Shown piece after piece: positions 1-5,436 of a DNA stretch of 11,455 nucleotides. The stretch lies in contig JAHIPG010000059.1 of the NCBI GenBank assembly GCA_018894775.1, positions 1-11,455 on the forward strand, read 5' to 3'. Below the pieces are notes generated by a model. The model was not told where the DNA came from. It saw only the letters and a program-made list of their open reading frames with translations, and made no database searches. Source of the DNA: Nanobdellota archaeon (lineage in GTDB: Archaea; Nanobdellota; Nanobdellia; SCGC-AAA011-G17; VGLX01). Numbering within the stretch: position 1 is the stretch's first letter; every line of letters begins with the position of its first letter. Both the position numbers and the translations under genes were made by a program.

Positions 1-381
1 AAATGGTAGTTCAAGGACCGTTGGTTTGTTTGGTTCTTCAGGATTATGTACTGCTACAAGGTCTTTTCTTGCTGCCAGCTTTGCTTTGTATTCTGCTTCT
101 GGCAGTTCTTCAATGTATTTTGTGATTATCTGTCTTAGAATACTGTCTCTATCTGTTTCTGTTGAGCCTGTCACAAAGATATTATTATATTTGTCATGCA
201 TCTTTAGGCCGTGGTTTATTGATCCTATAGCTTTGTCTTGACCTATTATTGTTTCAAGTCCGGAGTCAACTGATATTTCATCTGTTGCTTGGAATTCGAA
301 ACTATCTGTTTCTTTCTGGAAGTATTGCCTCTTTAATTTTTCTTTTGGAATTTCATATTGTTTTCTAAGTTCTTTGTTCAT
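1..381 (-). CDS. Lon-family AAA+ protease, N-terminal part (runs off left edge)
   Basis: Only the first 127 residues are present; the C-terminus lies beyond the window. Residues 28-60 (FEF..TDEISVDSGLETIIGQDKAI..INHGL) and 67-72 (NNIFVTG) match the start of the Lon-type ATPase domain as in LonB/AAA_32 proteins. Residues 107-126 (DLVAVHNPEEPNKPTVLELP) match the conserved strand that follows Walker A. The family uses ATP to unfold and degrade proteins; archaeal LonB is membrane-bound, but nothing here shows location. The Walker A region reads TGSTETDRDS (residues 71-80), with Glu and Asp where the family has glycines, so nucleotide binding may be altered. The ATG at 381 follows a G-rich Shine-Dalgarno (AAGGGGG), and a weak TATA-like CTTAAAAAGG overlaps the stop of the upstream gene near 444. 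The family call is fairly secure; the subfamily and activity are not. Confidence 0.72.
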   Translation of the reverse strand, partial: MNKELRKQYEIPKEKLKRQYFQKETDSFEFQATDEISVDSGLETIIGQDKAIGSINHGLKMHDKYNNIFVTGSTETDRDSILRQIITKYIEELPEAEYKAKLAARKDLVAVHNPEEPNKPTVLELPF

Positions 382-443
382 TTTAAGCCCCCTTTGCGCT
401 TCAATTTTGATTGTATGGTCCGTAAACCGATATTCAAACCTTT

Positions 444-980
444 TTAAGATTTGGGTTTTTGAGCATCATCTGGGTAGTCCGGTACTTCCGAACTGTCTTC
501 TTCACATGTTCCACAACCATGACCGCATCCATCTTCAGGATCATTCTCTTGATTTTCTCCGTCTTCTGGATACTCTTCGTATTCTGGTTCTGGAAACTCT
601 TTTTTACTGAAAAGTTCTTCATCCATCTGGATGTACTTCCAGTCAGTTAGTGAAAGCTCTTTTAGTATTCCTTCAGGTGGTTCGTGAACAGAGTATTCTA
701 TGTTTCTCTTGTCAAGAATACCTGTGAATACTTCTCTTTCGCTTTCTTTCATGAATAAGTATGCTCCTGGTTCTCCAGGGTAGTGTGATAAAATTGCTTT
801 TGGGCTTCCTGTTGCAGCCTTGAACTCTTTATATGCCTCATTGATGGTTTTGTATAGTTCAGAATCAACCATCTCTATGTAAACTAGACGGTTTTCTACT
901 TTTGCTTCAGAAGGGTCTAATATCTTTTCCAAGTGCTTATCCCTATCTTTATCGCCCGAAAATGATTTAGGTAATTTCAT
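444..980 (-). CDS. Hypothetical protein with acidic, cysteine-rich C-terminal tail
   Basis: I do not recognise this family. The product is about 178 residues (MKLPKSFSGDKD...). It has a soluble-looking mixed alpha/beta body and, over the last 45 residues, a tail rich in Glu, Asp, Pro and Tyr. That tail holds CGHGCGTC, three cysteines and a histidine that could bind a metal. The frame also opens at an ATG at 1007, but a TATA box (CATTTATATA on the minus strand, 1011-1020) would place transcription start near 988, inside that extension. The ATG at 980 is therefore the better start, with a leader of a few bases. The stop is 63 bases ahead of the Lon-like gene on the same strand, so the two may be partly co-transcribed. 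Confidence 0.7.
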   Translation of the reverse strand: MKLPKSFSGDKDRDKHLEKILDPSEAKVENRLVYIEMVDSELYKTINEAYKEFKAATGSPKAILSHYPGEPGAYLFMKESEREVFTGILDKRNIEYSVHEPPEGILKELSLTDWKYIQMDEELFSKKEFPEPEYEEYPEDGENQENDPEDGCGHGCGTCEEDSSEVPDYPDDAQKPKS

Positions 981-1007
981 TGTTTTTCTAGCATTAGGAC
1001 TCAGCAA

Positions 1008-1021
1008 TAGTATATAAATGT
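1008..1021 (-). promoter_or_regulatory. TATA box for the cysteine-tail gene
   Basis: Minus-strand CATTTATATA (1011-1020) lies about 34 bases ahead of the ATG at 980. The usual archaeal spacing of about 25 bases to transcription start predicts a very short leader and argues against the upstream ATG at 1007. Confidence 0.55.
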
Positions 1022-1049
1022 TACGTTTTTAACAACTTTAGAGTAGTAA

Positions 1050-1805
1050 CTAAATCCGTCTTAAAAATACGAGAAATCCTGTATGTCCAAGCATCTGATT
1101 TTTAGGCCTTACTTTCTTACCGTCAACATGCCAATCCCTTTCCAATATTTCTACTGTTCTCTCATGCTTGAACCCCTTACTACTTTTTATGAGATCCATC
1201 ACCTGTACGATTGTTGGAATATAACATACAACAAAATGGCCTGATTTTAATGATTTATGTACATGTTTCAAAGCCTGCCAGGGTTCCGGCAGATCTAAGA
1301 ATACCATATCAAGATCCTTTTCAGTTATTCCTTCATAGACATCTTTATTCTTTTGTTGAACATTTTCAATTTCTAAAAATTCAAAGTTTTTCTTAGATAA
1401 TTCATAGAACTCTTTATTCCTTTCGTATGTAACAACTTTCTTTACGAATCTTGCTAATGATGCTGCCATTACCCCACAGCCTGTTCCTGCATCCAAAACA
1501 ACACTATCTTTGCCTATCCCTGTATTCGTAAGCACGATGCCAATGTCCTTCTTCAGCATTATCGCTGGTCCCCTTTTTATCTTCTTGAACTGGTCTGCGA
1601 ATGTTGCACCAAAGATTAGAAAATCTTTTCCTGTATGGGAATTAACATTACCTTTTGCTTTCTTTATCTCTGTTTCCTTGACTACACCAAAGTTAGTATG
1701 TAAATCTCCCTGAGCCCAGTAATAATATTTCCCGTCTCTGTAAAGTATTTTTTTTATCATGTATTTTATTATCCAGTTTCGTATTCTTAAACTTAACTGT
1801 TTCAT
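1050..1805 (-). CDS. trmI: tRNA (adenine-N1)-methyltransferase TrmI
   Basis: Predicted to transfer methyl from S-adenosylmethionine to N1 of adenine 58 (and in archaea often 57) in the T-loop of tRNAs. The 251-residue length fits archaeal TrmI (about 250). Visible motifs are the SAM-binding motif I VLDAGTGCGVMAASLA (103-118), the acidic residue ending motif II (YERN, 127-130), motif IV DLPEPW (171-176), and the C-terminal GHTGFLVFLRRI, close to the family ending HTGY..FARRI. KRGP (77-80) matches the conserved segment ahead of motif I. The first 15 residues are basic and not typical of the family, so the ATG at 1760 (MIKKILYRDGKYYYW) is a credible alternative start. TATA-like sequences exist for both starts. 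The family works as a homotetramer. The gene appears to be transcribed alone. Confidence 0.9.
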   Translation of the reverse strand: MKQLSLRIRNWIIKYMIKKILYRDGKYYYWAQGDLHTNFGVVKETEIKKAKGNVNSHTGKDFLIFGATFADQFKKIKRGPAIMLKKDIGIVLTNTGIGKDSVVLDAGTGCGVMAASLARFVKKVVTYERNKEFYELSKKNFEFLEIENVQQKNKDVYEGITEKDLDMVFLDLPEPWQALKHVHKSLKSGHFVVCYIPTIVQVMDLIKSSKGFKHERTVEILERDWHVDGKKVRPKNQMLGHTGFLVFLRRI

Positions 1806-1947
1806 ACATCAGCTGAGATAAAACTTCTTTTTAGATTTATTATCGCAGAACTTTTCACACGTTCAGAGAGAAGTTATTAGGAGAAATGAAAAATGATAAA
1901 AGAAAAAGAATATAACTGTTCAAGCTCTCCCTATTCTTATTTTGAAA

Positions 1948-2271
1948 TTACTCAATTAAGGTAGAAAAGGTGTCTAACTCAGCATAATCAATTAAGGTTT
2001 TATCTTTTAAAGAATTAAAGTAATGTACATAATGCTTTTCTTTACCCTTCGGAACATGGATTAAATTGAAGATTACTGTTCCGTAGATTTCTTCTCTTTC
2101 AAGCTTTAATTCATTCTTAAGGTCTAAGCTTTTAATTAGTGATTCAGCTTCGTCTTCGGTTATTGGTTTACTATAACCCACCATGATATATTCTTTTCTG
2201 TAAAAAGGATTTATATTAATGAGTATTCTTTCTAAAAGGGATTTTGAGTATTTTTTTAGTGAAGAGGCCAT
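1948..2271 (-). CDS. Small protein resembling a free-standing subtilisin propeptide (I9-like) domain
   Basis: The product is about 107 residues from the ATG at 2271. After a basic N-terminal segment, EYIMVGYSKPITEDEAESLIKSLDL followed by VPKGKEKHYVHYFNSLKDKTLIDYAELD follows the beta-alpha-beta-beta-alpha-beta plan and signature positions of protease propeptide/inhibitor I9 domains (x-V-x-F-x-x-x-x-[ST]-E-E-E-A...L-G-L; V-P-x-G-K-E; V-x-x-A-E-x-[ND]). Such domains fold subtilisin-type proteases and inhibit them; some occur as separate inhibitors. No protease domain is attached or adjacent. The frame also opens at a TTG at 2310, but ATTTATAAAT (2291-2302) sits inside that extension about 25 bases before 2271, favouring a leaderless ATG at 2271. 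The fold assignment is by pattern only, and the function as an inhibitor is inference. Confidence 0.6.
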   Translation of the reverse strand: MASSLKKYSKSLLERILININPFYRKEYIMVGYSKPITEDEAESLIKSLDLKNELKLEREEIYGTVIFNLIHVPKGKEKHYVHYFNSLKDKTLIDYAELDTFSTLIE

Positions 2272-2339
2272 TAAAGATGTTATGAGTGGAGGATTTATAA
2301 ATTTTTTCAAAAGTTTTTAATTCTTAATCTGGAATCTGG

Positions 2340-2358
2340 ATCCGTATATTTATACAGA
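2340..2358 (-). promoter_or_regulatory. TATA-like palindrome upstream of the propeptide-like gene
   Basis: GTATAAATATAC (minus strand) is an imperfect palindrome with a TATA box readable on both strands. It lies about 75 bases ahead of the preferred start at 2271 and about 35 ahead of the TTG at 2310, so it could be an alternative promoter. Its core TATATTTATAC followed by GATT (plus strand) recurs at 2831-2845. Confidence 0.35.
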
Positions 2359-2419
2359 TTATTCAAAACATATGCATAAGAAATAAAAATAGAAAGAAAA
2401 ATTAATTTGAGCTACTTGT

Positions 2420-2743
2420 TTATTCGTAACTTTTTTCTAAATTTACTTTAAACCCCTGTTCTTTTTCAATTTTTTTTGCAACAACATAAGCTAAATCAAA
2501 GTAGTCTTTGTTATAAATATCTAGCTTCACCACAGGGTTTTTAAGAAATTTCTTCTTTACATTAATTTCTATTACTGTTTTCACACAGGTAGGATAATCA
2601 TTATAGACCGAACCCATTGCCCTATAGAACTTCAAAGAATCGTCTTTTTCTTTTTTAACTAAATCTTCTAATACATCACAAGCTTTGATGTAGCATTCAT
2701 CATGTTTAGATAGTTTTTCACTTGATTTTTCAACCTTAACCAT
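2420..2743 (-). CDS. Hypothetical protein, 107 residues
   Basis: I do not recognise this protein. It is charged and soluble, with a predicted helical first half (DECYIKACDVLEDLVKKEK) and a second half of short strands and a helix (VVKLDIYNKDYFDLAYVVAKKIEKEQGF). Three cysteines (C17, C22, C53) do not form a known motif. The ATG at 2743 is supported by a strong Shine-Dalgarno GGAGGT about 8 bases upstream. The overlapping ATG at 2750 runs straight into a stop. A TATA box (ACTATATAAA, minus strand, 2791-2800) lies at the right distance for a leader of about 27 bases. It is transcribed alone, with its own promoter and about 150 bases before the next gene. Confidence 0.72.
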   Translation of the reverse strand: MVKVEKSSEKLSKHDECYIKACDVLEDLVKKEKDDSLKFYRAMGSVYNDYPTCVKTVIEINVKKKFLKNPVVKLDIYNKDYFDLAYVVAKKIEKEQGFKVNLEKSYE

Positions 2744-2750
2744 ATTTCAT

Positions 2751-2801
2751 ACCTCCATTAAATTAATCATAAGAAGTAAATATTGTGAAGTTTATATAGT
2801 T
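2751..2801 (-). promoter_or_regulatory. TATA box and Shine-Dalgarno of the 107-residue hypothetical gene
   Basis: ACTATATAAA (2791-2800) and GGAGGT (about 2751-2756), both on the minus strand, together predict a short leader with a canonical ribosome binding site and fix the start at 2743. Confidence 0.55.
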
Positions 2802-2835
2802 TTCGGTGACCTTTTTCCCATTTGGGTCGATATAT

Positions 2836-3009
2836 TTATACGGATTGTGTAGTCTTAGGTTTGTTTGTTTTTGGTTCTATTGGTTGGTATTGTTCTTTTT
2901 TGGGTATTAGGGGTAGTTGTTTTTCTTTAGGTTCTTGTTCTTCTAATGTGTTTTTTAGGTCGTAGTAAGCTTTTATTGCGAGTTTTCGGGCTGTTTTGCG
3001 ATTTCTTTT
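2836..3009 (-). pseudogene. 3' remnant of a mobile-element-like gene
   Basis: An open frame of 57 codons with no start codon is bounded by a stop at 3010-3012 upstream and ends at TAA 2836-2838. It reads KRNRKTARKLAIKAYYDLKNTLEEQEP...NKPKTTQSV. The coding strand is strikingly A/C-rich, with codons ending in A or C, like the 3' ends of the transposase at 10351 and the partial gene at 11287 and unlike the resident genes around it. I read it as the surviving end of a gene brought in by an insertion sequence. Its family cannot be named from the sequence. It abuts the damaged lipoprotein gene on the opposite strand, and the junction lies near 3009-3016. Confidence 0.42.
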
Positions 3010-3015
3010 TTAGGC

Positions 3016-3365
3016 TTAAGAGGATGTAACATGGCATTTAATAATAAACATACTGTTAAAGAAGGAAGAGAAACTATATCTTATGCTACAGGCCTTACAG
3101 GACACGTAGAGTATACAATGTATTCTGATGGATCTCAGGATGTCAAGGATTACCCTGGATTAGGCCACAGGTTGTTTGATTCAAAACTTTATCAGGATAT
3201 TAATGGGATGGCATTGTTGATAGGATCAGGGAGAATGGTGCTGAATGGAAGATGAACAAACTTTCTGAACTCTTGATAAGGGAACACGATTACGAGCAGA
3301 ACAAAGAGAAATTTGATAAGGCTGATAAAACACTTCAGGACCTGATGGAAAAATACAAAAAATAA
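3016..3365 (+). pseudogene. Broken paralogue of the calcium-loop lipoprotein (5' truncated and frameshifted)
   Basis: The frame before the ATG at 3031 reads LRGCN, then MAFNNK. This matches LRGCNGSFNNK, the lipobox region of the intact gene at 3429, so the ATG at 3031 is not the ancestral start and most of the signal peptide is gone. Alignment continues through YPGLG..LF to YQDING at about 3210. There the frame is lost, and it is regained if one G is restored in the run at 3204-3206. The downstream frame then gives DGIVDRIRENGAEWKMNK...DYEQNKEKFDKADKTLQDLMEKYKK, ending with TAA at 3363-3365, parallel to the paralogue's C-terminus. The restored DINGDGIVD is a calcium-loop motif. Likely a decayed tandem copy damaged where mobile DNA joins it. 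A sequencing error in the G run would explain only the frameshift, not the lost signal peptide. Confidence 0.72.
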
Positions 3366-3387
3366 TTTCTTCTTCTTTTTCCAAAGG

Positions 3388-3424
3388 TTTATAAATCACC
3401 TATCAATCCCCATTTATTGAGGGT
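3388..3424 (+). promoter_or_regulatory. TATA box and Shine-Dalgarno for the lipoprotein gene
   Basis: TTTATAAAT at 3388-3396 predicts transcription start near 3420, and GAGGG at 3419-3423 is well spaced from the ATG at 3429. This rules out the in-frame TTG at 3417 as start, since it would lie at or before the transcript end. Confidence 0.55.
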
Positions 3425-3428
3425 AAAG

Positions 3429-3860
3429 ATGCCAAGTCTAAGTTATAAGTTTGGATTTTGTGCTGTTTTACTAGGTACGACTCTCTTGTGCCTGAGAGGT
3501 TGTAACGGGTCTTTCAACAACAAGAAGATTACTGATCCGAATGTTAAGACATTTCGTCATTCTCAAGGTCTTAGTGGTTATGAAGAGCTTAAACAGTATA
3601 GAGGAGAATCTTCTGATCCTCTAGAAGTTGATATCTATCCTGGTTTAGGCTTAAGATTCTGGAGATATGACAAGTATGTTGATCATGAAGGTGATGGTAC
3701 TGTTGATGTTATTGAGAGAGAATATGGCAAATGGAAACCTGAAGATAAGCGTCATGAAATATATACCAGAAATCTTGATTACGATGATCATAAGGATAGG
3801 TTTGACGAGGCTGACAAAAAATTAAAAGAGTTGATGGGAATTTATTCTGAATACTTCTGA
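3429..3860 (+). CDS. Predicted lipoprotein with EF-hand-like calcium loop
   Basis: The product is 143 residues from the ATG at 3429. A hydrophobic segment (residues 8-22, FGFCAVLLGTTLLCL) ends in LRGC (Cys25), a lipobox-like site, so the mature protein would be lipid-anchored on the outer face of the membrane. Arg before the Gly is unusual for a lipobox. The mature part contains DHEGDGTVD (85-93), with Asp/Glu at the spacing of an EF-hand or dockerin-type calcium loop (DxExDGxxD). A charged helical C-terminus follows (DYDDHKDRFDEADKKLKELM). I do not recognise a named family. The damaged gene just upstream is a clear paralogue, so this is a tandem duplication. A hairpin terminator follows the stop. 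Anchoring and calcium binding are inferences from motif. Confidence 0.75.
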   Translation: MPSLSYKFGFCAVLLGTTLLCLRGCNGSFNNKKITDPNVKTFRHSQGLSGYEELKQYRGESSDPLEVDIYPGLGLRFWRYDKYVDHEGDGTVDVIEREYGKWKPEDKRHEIYTRNLDYDDHKDRFDEADKKLKELMGIYSEYF

Positions 3861-3879
3861 TTTCTTGAGAAATTTTTAT
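3860..3879 (+). terminator. Hairpin plus T-run terminator after the lipoprotein gene
   Basis: ATTTCT-TG-AGAAAT (3860-3873) is a perfect 6-base stem followed by TTTTATA. It sits between two convergent genes ending at 3860 and 3894, where termination is needed. Confidence 0.5.
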
Positions 3880-3893
3880 AGCAGGTCTTACGG

Positions 3894-4442
3894 CTATTTT
3901 CTTCCAAGAATAAGTCTTGAGAACCTGTTAAATGTTGTGTTGGTTATTCTTCTAGTCAAAGAGTCTAACTGAAATTGTTCTAAAGGTGTGGTATCATAAC
4001 CATATTTATAGTGGAAATGTTTGACATTCTCTTCCAAAGTTACAATCTCTTTTATTTTTGATGTAGGTATATTTTCTGTTGAGAATAGTTCTGTAGGCAG
4101 CATCAGATTTCTGAAGAAACCTTTGTGGTAATCCAGCTTAGATTCGTCTATATCAACGATATATATCAATCCAGGTGTATCATCATTCCCTTTAGAGTCA
4201 ATGTATCTCTGTGCAGTTTTCTCTAATGCTTTCTTGAAGGGCTTTATGATTAAATCCTGTCTGCAGTAAAGGTCTACATATTCGCTTGTCTTTGGATGAT
4301 CCCTTATTGCAAATCCTGTTGTTCCGAATATTCCATGTTTAAAATCTGGTTCTAATTTTAGAAAATATGTGTGATTATCAAAGTACTCTTTTGATTCGAT
4401 TATATCTGCGTTCTTTTCCGTTGTGCCATGTGCTAAAATCAT
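3894..4442 (-). CDS. Possible ADP-ribosyltransferase-like protein, third gene of the hflK-hflC cluster
   Basis: The product is 182 residues. The opening MILAHGTTEKNADIIESKEYF resembles the first strand and helix of ART/PARP-fold proteins (H-G-T then a helix ending in a residue list like ..AxxIxxxxxF). Later, TSEYVDLYCRQD and IPTSKIKEIVTLEE sit where that fold usually has its helical and C-terminal strand elements. The catalytic Tyr and Glu cannot be placed with confidence, so this is a weak fold guess and the protein may be something else. The ATG at 4442 lies 25 bases after the hflC stop, with no Shine-Dalgarno; the gap is a hairpin and a T-rich tract that may limit read-through from the operon. 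Whether it has its own promoter is unclear. If it acts with HflKC, it would be a protease-scaffold partner or modifier, but that is speculation from position. Confidence 0.68.
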   Translation of the reverse strand: MILAHGTTEKNADIIESKEYFDNHTYFLKLEPDFKHGIFGTTGFAIRDHPKTSEYVDLYCRQDLIIKPFKKALEKTAQRYIDSKGNDDTPGLIYIVDIDESKLDYHKGFFRNLMLPTELFSTENIPTSKIKEIVTLEENVKHFHYKYGYDTTPLEQFQLDSLTRRITNTTFNRFSRLILGRK

Positions 4443-4479
4443 TTTAAAAAATAAAAAAGAAGAAACTTTATTGTTTCTT
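4443..4479 (-). terminator. Hairpin and T-tract between hflC and the downstream gene
   Basis: On the minus strand AAGAAAC-AATAAA-GTTTCTT (4479 to 4460) is a perfect 7-base stem overlapping the hflC stop codon. It is followed by CTTTTTTATTTTTT and, directly, the next start codon. Archaeal RNA polymerase stops on T-runs, so partial termination here would lower expression of the third gene. Confidence 0.45.
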
Positions 4480-5436
4480 AACTGGTTCTACTTCAAAGTC
4501 TAGGTGTTTTTTATCAAATTCTCCACCGTTCAAGATATTTTTAAGTAGTGGATTGTCTGTTGACAGGATAAGTGTTGGGTTTGAGTCTGTCAAAGCTTCC
4601 ATTGTTTGCATGGATTCCCAGAACATGTAGAAATTTTGCTTATCTTTGTCTTCATTACCGTAAGCACCTTTGTAGAGTTCTGCTACCTGCTGGTCTGCTT
4701 TACCTAGGATTTGCTGTACTTCGTTTGTAGCTTCTGCAAGAGTTGTTTTTACTTCTTCGTCTCTCTTACCTAGCCACTGCCTTTTCTTGTTTTCCCCTGC
4801 TGCTTCAATCTTTGCTCTTCTCTTGTCTATTTCTGATTTCATCCTATCATGGATTTTTGGTCTGCTTTTTTCAGGGATGTTTGCTTTCTTTATCCTTAGG
4901 TCTTCAATCTCTATTCCAAACTCGTACATGTCTTGGTTAGCTTCATCAATCATTTTTTGTCGAATTTCTGATCTTTTTGTTTTCAGGTTTTCTTCAAAAG
5001 TGTATGATGATACTGCTTCCCATACTTTATCGAATACGATGTCATCAAGTAGTGTTTGAGCTTTCTGTTCGCTTCTTACAGAATTAAGGTATTTTACTGG
5101 GTCTGAGATTCTCCATTTACAGAATCTGTCCATTGCGATGTTCTTGTATTCTCTTGTTGTGACGCTTTCTGCTGTGTCTTTGTATTCTTTTAACCTGTTA
5201 TCCAGACTCTCTACAGTTGTAAGAATTCCTGCACCTGGTATGTACCAGAATTTTGTTAGGTGTGGTCCTGCTTCTTTCTCTACATCTACAATAGCTCCTC
5301 CCAGCTTCTCTGCTGCGAATTTTGTCTTGTGAACTTCATAATATGAGAACGGTAATGTTGTTCCTGCATATCCACCTACAAATCCTACCGCTAAACCGAC
5401 TTTACCTATTGTTTTTATTTTACTCCAGAGACTCAT
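4468..5436 (-). CDS. hflC: HflC-like SPFH-domain membrane protein
   Basis: The product is 322 residues. A transmembrane segment at about residues 10-33 is followed by an SPFH (band 7) domain: GPHLTKFWYIPGAGILTTVESLDNRL (57-82), then VTTREYKNIAMDRFCKWRISDPVKYL (92-117), matching HflC V-T-x-D-x-K-x-V-x-V-D-x-x-x-x-W-R-I-x-D-P. GIEIEDLRIKKANIPE (174-189) matches the conserved GIE-V-x-D-V-R-I-K-x-x-x-L-P. A charged coiled coil (195-255) leads to the HflC-specific AELYKGAYG...NFYMFWESMQTMEAL...TLILSTDNPLLKNIL (252-302). In bacteria HflC pairs with HflK in a large membrane cage around the FtsH protease. The ATG overlaps the hflK stop (ATGA), with a strong Shine-Dalgarno AAGGAGGTG inside the end of hflK, so the two are translationally coupled. 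Confidence 0.88.
   Translation of the reverse strand: MSLWSKIKTIGKVGLAVGFVGGYAGTTLPFSYYEVHKTKFAAEKLGGAIVDVEKEAGPHLTKFWYIPGAGILTTVESLDNRLKEYKDTAESVTTREYKNIAMDRFCKWRISDPVKYLNSVRSEQKAQTLLDDIVFDKVWEAVSSYTFEENLKTKRSEIRQKMIDEANQDMYEFGIEIEDLRIKKANIPEKSRPKIHDRMKSEIDKRRAKIEAAGENKKRQWLGKRDEEVKTTLAEATNEVQQILGKADQQVAELYKGAYGNEDKDKQNFYMFWESMQTMEALTDSNPTLILSTDNPLLKNILNGGEFDKKHLDFEVEPVKKQ

Noticed and set aside
981..1007. Nine-residue N-terminal extension of the cysteine-tail protein
   Set aside because: Predicted transcription start near 988 falls after its ATG.
1806..1947. Possible tiny plus-strand frame after AGGAGA near 1890
   Set aside because: Only nine codons, A-rich and without a homologous pattern; the interval otherwise holds only the TrmI promoter region and the tail of the next gene's transcript.
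2272..2310. TTG start for the propeptide-like gene
   Set aside because: A better TATA box lies within this extension and fits the ATG at 2271; a second upstream TATA keeps some doubt.
3417..3428. TTG start of the lipoprotein gene
   Set aside because: It lies at or before the predicted transcription start and would overlap the Shine-Dalgarno used by the ATG at 3429.
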